From Gnetum montanum (taxonomy: Eukaryota > Streptophyta > Gnetopsida > Gnetales > Gnetaceae), in the NCBI GenBank assembly GCA_015680685.1, contig MNCI01015984.1, positions 637,618-701,617 of the forward strand: a stretch of 64,000 bases of DNA, read 5' to 3'. Positions 23,956 to 34,308 of the stretch are shown in pieces (position 1 is the first letter of the stretch; every line of letters starts with the position of its first letter). The notes below the pieces were generated by a model, which was given only the letters and a program-made list of their open reading frames with translations, had not been told where the DNA came from and did no database searches. A program made the position numbers and the translations under genes.

Positions 23956-24132
23956 GGGGTTCACAGGGGAACAGGGACATAGTAATTTCGTTTTCATTTT
24001 AGATATATATAGTTTTTTCTATCATTTTTTGGACGAATTTCAACGAAAAATAAATAAAAAGGCAAAAAGAGGTAAAAAGTAGCAAACCAGGAGGCGGCAG
24101 CGTAGGCGGCGGCGACAGCGACGGTGGAGCAC
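23956..24132. other. Spacer between T2 RT repeats and antisense promoter
   Basis: An A-rich stretch leads into a GGCGGC-rich stretch just upstream of the antisense TATA box. No coding potential is recognised. Confidence 0.4.
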
Positions 24133-24140
24133 TATATAAA
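24133..24140 (+). promoter_or_regulatory. TATA box of T2 antisense gene
   Basis: TATATAAA, followed by a run of G, lies about 240 bases upstream of the ATG at 24380. The region between holds repeated AGCGTAGACGCC/AGCGTAAAC motifs, the T2-specific motif family. Confidence 0.65.
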
Positions 24141-24379
24141 GGGGGGGCATCATTTGTCACATTGGATTCTTTGAGCGTAAACTTCTCAGCGTGAGCGTAA
24201 ACTACAAAACCTCGGCGTAAGCGTAAACCCAAACCCCAGCGTAGACGCCGATCGTCGAAACTCCAGCGTAGATGCCAACGACTAAACCCCAACGTAGACG
24301 CCGAGCGTAGAAGGTCAAGCGTAGATGTACAGAGTTTCAACTCTCAGCGTAAGCTATCAATCCCAGCGTAGAAGCAGAG

Positions 24380-27300
24380 ATGGGCAAAGGCAAGGAAGTG
24401 GAAGGGTAGGGGAGGAAGGGTCCTGACTTGACCTTCGCAGAGGAGTGCGAACCCATGTTGCAGTGTCTGCCCTGGCCAAGGATTCCGTCATGGTCTAGAT
24501 CATCACACAGGTAGGCTCTGATCCCACCTCTGTTAGTTATTCTTGCTTGTGCATGTTTCGTAGCGTAGACAGTCTCAGGCTTCGGCGTATACACCGAGTG
24601 TAAAAAGTCAACATAGAGATTTCGGTGTATACGCCGAGCGTGAGGGGTTAGCGTAAGATTTTGATAACGTAGACTGTCATGGCGTAATCTATTTTCAGTG
24701 CACAGTGTAAGCTTTTTTTTCTTGCACGAAGCATAGACGATTGTACTAGTGTAAACGTTGAAGGCCATACGCTGTATACGTTGAGGGTTTCTTCAGCGTA
24801 TATGCTGAGCATGCACAGTTGTATTTTCAAGAATGATACAACATAGACCTATCTTCCTGTGAACTGTTTTTCAGCGTAAACTGTTTATTAGTGTCTAGCA
24901 TAGACTATTTACGCTGACAGCTTTTGTGGCGTATACACTGAGCATATACGATGAGCGTAAGAGGCTCGTGCGACAACGTAAACAGTTGGTTGTCAGCGTA
25001 TACGTCGAGCGTAAACAAATTTTGATAGCGTATACGCTAGGTTTAGCAGCGTATATGCTGAGCGTAAACAGTTAGGAAATTTTTCTAAGTGTCAGTCTAC
25101 GATGTGAACTTCTGTTTTTCGCGCTGTTTTGATGCATAACTGATTTATCGTGGCATCCTGATTGCTTGCAGGGATAGTAAGCCTTTTCTCCTCATTGTTG
25201 AGCTCGTTGGGGTGCTAACATGGTTTGGCCCCATTGATGCTAATGAGCCTACCCTGAATCTAACTGTGGATAACAATGGGGTCTGGTTCAGAGAAGGTGC
25301 GTGTGAATTCCTGGCCTTCATGCTAGACAACTTCGAAGTGGCGATCTGGTCGTAGCTAAGTGAATTGGTGGCACGAAGTGTGCTTGAGGCAATGCTACCG
25401 GGAGCTACGAAGGGTGTCATGGTCTTCATGGAAGACATTAACAAGGGGCTGTTTGTTAACGAGGATGGTTCTACCCGCGGGCCCAGGTCTACATGCCCGT
25501 TAGCACGAGTGTGGGCACAGTTTCCACGAGGGCTGGACTACCTCAACAACACTCTATTCATAGCTGCATGCACGCACACGCTGTTTCAAAATCCCCCTGG
25601 CACCGTGTACCGGGTGGATAGGTAGGACCATTTAAGTTTATTGTTTCTCTTCATCGTTTGGTATTTGCTTCTGTATTGACACCCGTTTGTTTGTAGGCCT
25701 AAGGTTAACCCGGATAGGATGTGCGTTGAGGACGAAGGACTTGCTCTTGCTTGCACTGCTCTAGAGGCTTTTATGGCGGGTCCCACCATTTGTGGAGCCG
25801 TATTGGGTCAAACGAAGGGCGCGATCGTTCATTTTCATAAGCAGTTCTCTAGAGCATTTGCGATGTGCAAAGCTCGTGGGTGGTTGCATGAAGACTGGCA
25901 AACAATGGACCAGTCTTCCCCCGTGACTCCGGTTAAGGCAACACATCCAAGTCCACTACGGGAGGTAAATGACAATGTCCTTTGGATGTGCTAATGTATT
26001 TGTTCAACTGTCAGGCGTTATGCTGATGTGATAATTTTGGAATGTATTTGCAGTTGATGTACCTCCTGGCGGGGACCCGGTTACGATGGGCCGAACTGAG
26101 ACTACACTGTTGATGAAGTTTGAAGAGGTCAGTAAGGCCCAAAAATGGTTGTGTAACCATGCCCCGCCATCTATTATTCGTTGCTTAGACAATGCCAGCC
26201 TTATGGAGCTCTTCACGACCCCGAGTCCTGATGTATCTATAGCAGAAATGATCGGGATTGTGGATTCCTTTAATTAGTCCGTCTCCTACTACAGCACCCG
26301 GATTAAGGGTGTTAAGGTAGCTTTCCATCTGTCGCCTGAATTCTTTTCAAACTTATTTGGGGTACCGGCAGATAGCATAAGTGTAGTTTTAGACAGGGCT
26401 CATAAAGAGCTCCAAACGGTGTGTGAATTGGAGGACTGGTTGGGCCTGGCCAAGGGTGCCAAGGGATTCCTGATGCAAGGGAAAGCAAAGGTTGAGGAGG
26501 TAAATGAACTGTATCCCCTATTTAGGGCGTGGGTATTCCCCAAAACCCTTTCCCAGGTATGGAGTCTTGGGGTTGAGGCTGTACGTGTCATGTGAACTAT
26601 CCTGGAAACTGGAATGCGCTATAACTGGGCTAAATTTTTGTTGTCGGGCATGCACAAAGAGATAGGGCGATTACGTTCGAATGTTGAGGCGCAGTCCCAC
26701 TTCATCTTTGCCTTCTTCGTTGGTTACCTTCGTCGCTTCGCTGAGTTTCTGGTAGTCCACGTGGACAACAAGTTTGTTCTACGGGATCGGGGTCAACTAT
26801 CCCGCCCGTGGATCAACCACTTGTTCGAAACAGCCAAGTCCCAAGATGCTCCTGAGGGCATTGATGAGTCCGTGTCTATTACAACCAGGGGATCATCGGG
26901 TACCTCAATTCACACTCGCAATAGTTTGGGATAAGAGCCAGATGATGTGCCTCTCACTGCAAGAAGAGCTGAGCGGGTTATCAAAGAAACCGTTGGCTAG
27001 GCCAAATCGAAGCTGAAGAGACATGCACGCGCAGCTGAGGAAGTCTCTAATGTGAGCGAGCCATGGGTGAACCGCATACGATTCAAGATGCCTGGTAAAT
27101 AGACTTCGCCAGCTTATTATTTTATTGTTTTCATTTTTTGCATAATTTTTTCTTCAATCACTTACATGTCACTAATGCCTTTGGCTTGATTTGAGAAGTG
27201 AGGAAGCAGGTGTTAGAAACTATTACTAAGGAGGAGGAGACCAACATGGAGCAGAATAATGAAGAGGAAAATGTGGAGAAGGATCAGGGAGGAGGAACGA

Positions 27301-28734
27301 AGGAGTTAAAGGAAAACACCACAGAAATTGAGCCATTGGATGATCAGGGTGGTGTCGACCAAATGTTCAGCAGCTTTCTCAAGGTAAATCTGGACTTAGG
27401 GAATCCCCCAGAAGGTCACAAGGAGAACGGTATGTTTTCTTTTTATTTTACTTTATATTGCTTTGTTACTTGTCATTTGTATGGTCTTTTATTTTCATGT
27501 TTTCATTCCTTCCAGATGAAGGCAACGAAACCAGGATGGTGCGCTTAGACGTACCCATCAAGACCATTCCCCCTGAGAGGACCGCAGAGGTTAGTTCATC
27601 CCGCACCCGTTAGCCATTTACTTGGAAGGAAATGCCAAGTAAGATGGATTTTGTGGCTAGCATCGCAGAAGAAGTTGTCGAACGAATTCAGGAGGTCCAC
27701 CCCGAAATAGGTATAACATTTTTAGATCGTTTGCCGCTTTAAAGTGTCACACCCTGTTTCTGTTGTCTTAACATTTGATCTTTTCGTATGCATAGGTGCC
27801 AAGCTGAGCTGGGATCCCTTTGAGAGCATCAACATAGAGAGTTTACCCACACTATCCCCAGAAGTGGAGCAGGTGCCAAGACCTGTTTATGATGAGGTGG
27901 CGGAAGGCCTAGTACACAACACCAAGTCACTATGGACCTGTAGGTGTTCTGTCGAACAGCTGTGGTTGCAGATCCAAGCAAAGGAAAAGGAAGTCTCTGA
28001 ATTGTCAGTTGAACGTGACGATCTTAAGACTCGGTACGAATTCGCCGCTGCCAAACTAAGCGTTGATCGCTCTTGGCGAATGTCCGAGGCTACGTATACC
28101 AGATATTGGAATCTACTAAATAGTCATGCGTCACTGACTTGGAGAATGGTAGAGCGTAAAGCCCAAATTGATCTCCTAAACCTCAAATGTCAAGATTGGA
28201 AAGCCTTTACTTCCAAGGTTCGCAAGTGGGGTCAGGATGAGAAGAACCACAAACACCATTACAAGAAGTCGTTAAAGGAAGTGCCCGTTGAAAAAAAGTA
28301 ACTGGAAATGTTTGTGGAGGGTTTGGGTTTGCGTTCTGCTTTTGATACTTTTGCTCAGAACACAACTGTTGAGATGGAGTCGCCTACAAGGGTGATTACG
28401 ACTGCTTCTGGGGAAGTGTCTGTGGGTGAATTTCCTCTGAAATGTCCTACCTGGTCGGCTGTTGACAAGGGAAAGGCCTTGGCAAACGTTGACCTAGGCC
28501 TTGGTGAGACAGATTGGGCTAGTGTCTCAGAAGAGGAAATCCTTCGTCGACTGAAATTTGGCTTGGGGGATCTCCTATGGTAAGCATTTTGTCATTATGA
28601 AATTGATTTGCTGAATAATGTTTGAAATTTTGGCATTCTCTTATTCTTACATTGATTGTCTCCTTTTGTATTTTCAAGATGAAGGCGGTGACAATGCCCC
28701 AGAAGCTAGCCCCAGTGGAGCAGGGGCCCCCTGA
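24380..28734 (+). pseudogene. Antisense accessory gene of T2, eight exons
   Basis: Exons from GT/AG signals and comparison with T1: 24380-24510, 25172-25621, 25697-25964, 26054-27094, about 27203-27429, 27516-27710, 27796-28579, 28679-28734. Exon 2 resembles FCP1/NIF-type HAD phosphatases of plants: KPFLLIVELVGVLTWFGP, FREGACEFLAFMLDNFEVAI, LNNTLFIAACTH and FQNPPGTVYRVD. The DxDG(V/T) motif reads VELVGV and the later DD is AACTH, so it looks catalytically dead. Exon 4 resembles the putative plant transposon protein domain (STRIKGVKVAFHLSPEFF, FSNLFGVP). Exon 5 is acidic, exon 7 a coiled coil (QDWKAFTSKVRKWGQDEKN), and exon 8 a short tail. Intron phases 2 and 2 match T1 at introns 1 and 2. A few stops break it. 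Function unknown. Confidence 0.72.
24511..25171 (+). repeat. GCGTATACGC-type motif cluster in T2 antisense intron 1
   Basis: Most of the intron consists of scattered AGCGTAAAC, GCGTATACACCGAG and GCGTATACGCTAG motifs (exact palindrome at 25028-25037). They belong to the same motif family as in T2's LTRs and leader. The intron has clear GTAGGC and TTGCAG ends. Confidence 0.7.
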
Positions 28735-29066
28735 CGCCAGTGGATCTAAAGGGGATGATCCTCCCGTCCCAGATGCTTAGTTTTTTTTTTTTTTAGTTTT
28801 ATCATTTTGTGCTGTTATGAAACTACTCTGACTCAAATTTATACGAGAATTGTAAATTAAGATGAATGAAACTAGTTAACTCTTGTACTTGTATATTATT
28901 TCATGTATGAAAGAAAAAAAAAATTTGTTGATTTTGAGTTTAATTGCAAACATGTCTCAGTAATGTAAAATGTTTTGGTTGTTTTTCTTTAGAGTAATGC
29001 ACGGATGTAATGATAAATCGGAGTGTGATGATAAACGAAAGAGGAAAACAAAGTATAAGTGTGTGA
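28735..29066 (+). other. 3' flank of T2 antisense gene
   Basis: An AT-rich stretch with T- and A-runs and TTGTACTTGTATATT-like sequence fits a plant 3' untranslated region. No canonical AATAAA was noted. It ends where the minisatellite after protease begins. Confidence 0.4.
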
Positions 29067-29360
29067 TCTAGTTTAAGGCATTTCAGGCCCCATGTGTAGT
29101 TTAAGGCCATTGCGGGCCCAATGCGTAGTTTAAGGCCATTTCGGATCCCAATTGTAAACAAGTAACATTTCAGATAACGTGGGTGGGTTTCTCGGTTGAC
29201 TGACCATTTCTGATCGTGGCTAGTTTTATGTCATTGCGGACATGATAGTTTAACGTCGTTCTAGACAAGGAGTGTAGTTTAATGTTTTTTCTGATTTGTT
29301 GTAGTTTAACGTCATTTCGGACGAGTTGTAGTTTAACGACATTTCGGACATATTGAGATG
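29067..29360 (-). repeat. T2 minisatellite after protease (TTAAACTAG family)
   Basis: The plus strand shows units such as TAGTTTAAGGCCATTGCGGG and TAGTTTAACGTCATTTCGGA. In element sense this is the array after protease seen at 12561-12866 in T1. Confidence 0.85.
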
Positions 29361-29363
29361 GTG

Positions 29364-30530
29364 TTATTTTAGGGATTTTTTGATTTTTTTCTTTTTAATG
29401 TTAGGCGATGTGTCAACGGGTATGATTCTGTATTCAACGTCCCCTTCGCTAATCACATTGAATGGTAATTCAGCCCAAGGGACGTCTAATGGAATGGCTT
29501 CTGCGTCAGTGTTTTTAGATGTTTTAGTATCTATGGCGAGTTCTGTGTTAGTTTCTAATTGAGAAGGAGTACGTATAATATCAGGTGCAGGTGTTTCTGT
29601 TTTAGGTGGATTTGGATTACTGCCTACTGATTGTTGTTCGTTTATGTTGTTTCGACTAGGCTCTTCGAGCTCAATCTCTGAGCCTTGGTCCATGTCCATG
29701 TGTGATGAAACAATAGGTGTAGCCACTTCCCCATGTATGATGATTTCACCGCCTTCATAAGGTAGGTGAATTTCTTGATGTATAGGGGATGAGACTGCTT
29801 TCAGTTGGGCCACCCAGGGTCTTCCTAATATTAGGTTGAATCCTGGCATTTCACCGACCACCACAAAGTCGGTAGATGTGGGAAACTGGTCCCCCGCTAT
29901 GAAGTCTAAGGTCACTATGCCTTTGACCATCACGCGTGACCCGTTGAATGATTTTAAACATGTAGTTGCAGTTGGTTTGATTAACTCCGTCAGCCCTAGC
30001 TGTTCAACAATGGGGTATGGTACCACGTTCATAGCAGCTCCATCGTCTACATGGACCCTATGTATCTTGAACTGATTTATGCGTATCGTTATGAACATGG
30101 GGGCTATTGTTACCTTCCCTGTTTTCTTATCCACTTTAATGTTATCATTGTGGAAGCTTAGTGGTTTGGAAATTGACCCTTGGGGCGAGTACATTACCGC
30201 ATGAATGGAGGGTTCATTTGGAGGCAAGTCCTTGCTCACTGGGATGGACGTTAGCATGCGTACCAAAGCTTCACGATGTGTTTGGGATGTAAGAACTAAG
30301 TCATATAAGCTTAGCAAAGTGTTCTTTTGCTTGAGTGCTTGTGTGACTTGTGTTAAAGCCGTTGCCAAGTTTCTACTGTTGGGTGTGTTTGCATCAGCGG
30401 TGACTGGGTCCATTGGCCCCAACAGTTTTATTTCATGCTTTGTTGGTCCGTCGATTTTTCTCAGAGCCATTGTTTTAGACGTATCATGTTTTTTGGATGG
30501 TTCACCCTCGTTTCCTGCATTTGGTTAACT
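29364..30530 (-). pseudogene. Protease of T2 (Tat-type), long open frame
   Basis: The 368-residue frame at 30470-29364 reads MALRKIDGPTKHEIKLL. It continues through HREALVRMLTSIPVSKDLP, ITIRINQFKIHRVHVDDGAA (active site DDGA), EQLGLTELIK, FNGSRVMVKGIVTLDF, MPGFNLILGRPWVAQL and SSPIHQEIHLPYEGG. The LILGRPW segment is the second conserved motif of this protease family. An acidic stretch and a Lys-rich end (KKKKIKKS) follow. The frame is intact over its whole length and ends before the minisatellite, so protease and RT are not in one continuous frame. The DDG triad is unusual for retropepsins; T1 has the same. Confidence 0.88.
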
Positions 30531-30689
30531 ATTGGGTGGCATCATGGGTACGGCGTTAAGTGGAGTGGGTTTAGGTGGCCCTACAGCTAACCGTTGACGC
30601 TCTTTCTCCAAGCGTTCACGCATAAGCCTATCCGCTAGGCGTTCTCATGTGTGGCGTGGAGGTGGAGCTGGTTTGGAAGCCTCGGGTTG

Positions 30690-31139
30690 CTTTGGGATTC
30701 TTACCACATATGGAGGCAGGTGAGGTTGCGGTTAGACAGTCGGATGTGGTTGAGCAAAAGACTGGCCAGGCATCCTAATGACGTAGGGGCTAGGTCTGTC
30801 TTACATTTGTGAGGTGGAGGCTTGGTAATCATTAGGACTTTCGGATGTCCTAACAACATAGCGGGTTGGTTTTGGCGTGGGTTGGACCTCCGCTATTGCG
30901 ACTGCAGGTGGTACTCAGACTACAAAAGGGGCAGGCCGAGTAGGAGGGGTTGATAAATTTGAGGGAATGATGGTGGGGGGTACATGCACTACGTATGATT
31001 TTTCGCGTGTTGTGGTGTTTGATGTTGCTACGGCCAAGGGTACCCGGACAACATATGGTTGCCGCGGGGAGCGCGGTGGTTGAGGTAAGGATGTGGATGA
31101 AGTGGGAGGAACTTGGACTACAAACGGCTTGTTAGGTGT
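30690..31139 (-). pseudogene. Pro-rich gag-protease linker of T2 with repeated YVVRVP motif
   Basis: In the minus frame seven short repeats occur: PPYVVRIP, SPYVIRMP, TRYVVRTS, APFVV(stop)VP, KSYVVHVP, QPYVVRVP and KPFVVQVP, spaced 60-90 bases apart in Pro/Thr-rich sequence. T1 has two recognisable copies at the same place. A stop interrupts one unit. The role is unknown; repeated polyprotein cleavage sites or protein-binding motifs are possible. Confidence 0.7.
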
Positions 31140-33611
31140 TTATTCTTCATATTCAGAGTAGACGGTGTTAATGTTAGGTGTCTCGGGTTCATCATCAAAG
31201 CAGATTGTATTGATAACGTACAGCGCCTCCTTGGTGTTCAGAGGGTCTTTATACACCCCCATAGCTTGGTTCTGTGGTTGGACTGGGTTGGCCTCGTCAA
31301 AGGTGATTTGGCCTTCGTCGATCATGCGTTGTATGTCCTGCTTTAGTGTGAAATAGTAATCCGTGCCGTGCCCATTGCGTTGGTGATAGTCGTAGAAGCG
31401 ATCTATTCTAAAACCTTTGGGCACTGGAGGCTCATCCGACGTTGCTAAGCTCGGGTTCTGAACGAGTTGACAGAACCGATTGTGTCTCTGAATGGCCACG
31501 GGGGATAACTATTTATGTTTCATTAATCCCACTTTCAGTAGTTGGTCGAATAGTTGGGATGGCTTCATAGGCAATGACGTATATTGAGAAGGTTCTTTCC
31601 TCTCAAAGTTTCTCGTACGGTTTGGTGTTGGGTTTTGCGATGATGATGATTCTGGTGCAATCACGGAAGTAGGTCTAGTATAGTTAGCAGGGGCTACTGG
31701 CGGTTTGTTTTGTTGTTGCATTTCCACTATTGCCGCTATGGTTGCTTTAGCCTTTTCTTTGTCCTTTTTACTATGTTGATTTTTAAAGGCTAGGTATGTA
31801 GGATCGTGGCTATTTTGAGCCGCCTCTTCTATATTTTTTATCTGTACAAAGGCTTGGTTAAGGTTACGCACATTAAGATAATATAATTTGGATTTGAAGA
31901 AGTCATTAACAACCCCCTTTAGAATTGTGAGCAGATATGTCTGGGGGATTGGCGCGTGTAGCTCATTGAGACTGGCACTCCACCTCTGAATAAATTTTTG
32001 TATAGGTTCGAGCGACGCTTGTTTAACCTGTATAAGGCTATCCAATGTCGCCTCAGGTTTCAAGTTATATTTGAACCTAGTCACGAACTGATGTAACAAC
32101 TCTTCCAAGGAAAATATAGAATTCCTCGGCAGGGCCCGATACCAATCGAGTGCTCTCCCGGCAAGGGACATAGGGAACACTCGCAAAATGGCATGGGGTC
32201 ATGCCTGCAGTAATGCGCATTCTAATCTAAACGTTATTAAGTGAGTGTTGGGGTCCGTCTCCCCATAATATTTAGTTAGTGTTGGCAACGATATGCCTTT
32301 GGGCAAGGTTAGAGGCGGGACGGAAGGGTTGATGGGGTCATCGTGGTAGAAGTCCACTACCTTCAGCTCTCCGTCGGCAGCCGTTTTGAGGTGCTTGACC
32401 TCGTCAATTAGTTCTTGCATTAATTTTTTGCCATCTGCCCAGTCTTGGACACTAGGTGACATGGCAACTTGAGGTTGTGGTACATTGTACAGGTTGGACT
32501 GTTGGATGGTAGGTTGAAAGGCTGAAAGCTATGCGGTCGGCGGTTGTGCTTGTGGCACGTTTATAGTGGGTGGCACTAGGGATGGCACATTGTAAACAAG
32601 GGGTTGTTGTTGTGGCAGTTACGGCTGTACTTGGGGAATGTTAGCTGGTGGAATCATATGGGGTGGCACGTTGTGGTGAAGGGGTTGATGTGGTTGAGCA
32701 CCCATCGCTACCCATTGCACGGTCACGTTTTGTGCAGGAACCCCCTGTTGGGTTACAGCAGTGGAAGGGGCCCCATGCGTTTGGATATGGGGGATGTAGT
32801 GGGTGGACATGGATGCTGGTATCACATGTGGCATCCCTATCACTCGAGGCGAGAAGGTTGCTCCCATGTTACTGTGCAGGGGTGGTGCTTGCGAGGATGG
32901 GTCGGCTGCTGCGGCGGGGATGATAGCGAGAGGGAGTGTGCTGAATTGCGGGTAAGTTACTGGAGGAACATGAACCAATGTGGATGTTTCTGGTGGAGGT
33001 GCTTGCACCTGAGTGAACCTGAGGGGTTGGAGGGGCATGACTTCCCCTATGCCTGGATGAAAAATGGGGTTGATGTGTATTTGTGGGCTAAGGGTGTCAT
33101 AGGAGTCTTCGTGTTCGGATTGGGCAGCGAACTCGTCCTCCTCTTCCGATTGGAGATCTACTGCAGGCTGATCCAACGACTGGCTCCTTTGCAGGAGGAG
33201 TTGTGTGATGAGCTCTGAGTAATGCTCTGGAACAGGGATTATATCGTACGGGGAAGGAATGAACTCGCATCCCCCCCTGTAGAAGAGTTTGTACTACCTC
33301 TTTACCTCTATTTCGGTTCGATCTACTACCAGACCAGCTTGTATTTTCACACATATGAAGTTGTACTGATCCTGGGTTATAATATTAGGGATTGGGTTTC
33401 TCCCTTGCAACCTTAAGGATCGGCGAGGCCCTGCTGTGGGTTGTACTGTCGGCTGTGGAATGACGAGCTGTTGGGTAGCCATGGTGCCTACCATGTCGGT
33501 GACTTGAGTGGTTGTAGCAGTAGTGTTTGTGGGGTTCATGATGACCTGTTGAGGGTATGGCATGGTATAGGGATGTGAAATTAATGTACTTAGTACAACG
33601 TAAACCTGCAT
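31140..33611 (-). pseudogene. Gag of T2 (Tat-type), degenerate
   Basis: The start is taken at the ATG at 33611 (MQVYVVLSTL). The N-terminal part GPRRSLRLQGRNP, then YNFICVKIQ, matches T1. A Pro/Gln/His-rich stretch spans about 33176-32470. The gag core at 32462-31500 reads VVDFYHDDPINPSVP, LTKYYGETDPNTHLITFRLE, GRALDWYRALPRNSIF, FVTRFKYNL and FIQRWSASLNEL. A Lys-rich linker and the box FYDYHQRNGHGTDYYFTLK near 31390 follow; its Cys residues are lost. Known role: capsid and RNA packaging. A stop near 32200 and a frame change near 31500 break it. Confidence 0.88.
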
Positions 33612-34289
33612 GGTAACATGCAGTGTATACGCTTCAACGTCTATCGTATAACGACAGCGTAGACAGCGTATAAGGATGGAGCATATAGGGTCAACGTAGA
33701 CAGGTCTACGGCATAAATCGTACAGTGTATATGCTAAACAGCGTATACAGCGTCAGGGTGCAGCATAAAACAGGATTACAGCGTATAAAGTGCAGTATAA
33801 ACTGGAAAGCAGCGTAGACAAAGTCTACAGCGTAAGGAGAGCAGCGTATATGCTGAGTAGCGTACACAGTGTCAGTGTGCAGCGTAAATAGGTTTTACAG
33901 CGTACAGAGTGTGGTATATATGAACAATAGTGTAAATGAGTTTACAGCGTAAAGAGAGTAGCGTAAACAGAATCTCAGAGAAAGTGTGCGGCGTAGAGAA
34001 AATGTACGGCGTAAAAACCGTAGCGTAAATGGACGGCAGCGTAGACAAGTCTACAGCATAAGAATGTGCAGCATAAACTTTAACAATTGTGTATAGCATT
34101 GGCAAAATTTTCAGCGTAAAGCATGTAGCGTATACTTGGCAGTGTAGACGCTGGGGATCTTACAGAGCCCTCGTTTGGTAAATAGCGTAGACGCTGGGAG
34201 ACTTATGGATGGAAGGGTTTGAACTGAATAGTATATATGCTCAACAGCATAAACGCTGGGAAGCTTACAGGCAAGGTTTTAGGTAGAAG
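33612..34289 (-). repeat. Motif-rich leader of T2
   Basis: About 680 bp lies between primer site and gag. It is packed with AGCGTAGACAGCGTATA, GCGTATAC and GCGTAAAC motifs on the plus strand, again the T2-specific motif family. No coding region is seen. Confidence 0.7.
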
Positions 34290-34303
34290 CCCTCCTAGCG
34301 CCA
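34290..34303 (-). other. Primer binding site of T2
   Basis: On the minus strand TGGCGCTAGGAGGG begins five bases after the LTR end (TACA, then GAAAT). It matches the T1 site TGGCACTAGAAGGAGGG apart from a small indel. tRNA not assigned. Confidence 0.6.
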
Positions 34304-34308
34304 ATTTC

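Noticed and set aside
32604-33218. 204-codon plus-strand open frame
   Set aside because: It lies opposite T2's Pro/Gln-rich gag, whose composition leaves the other strand open; gag homology with T1 is on the minus strand.
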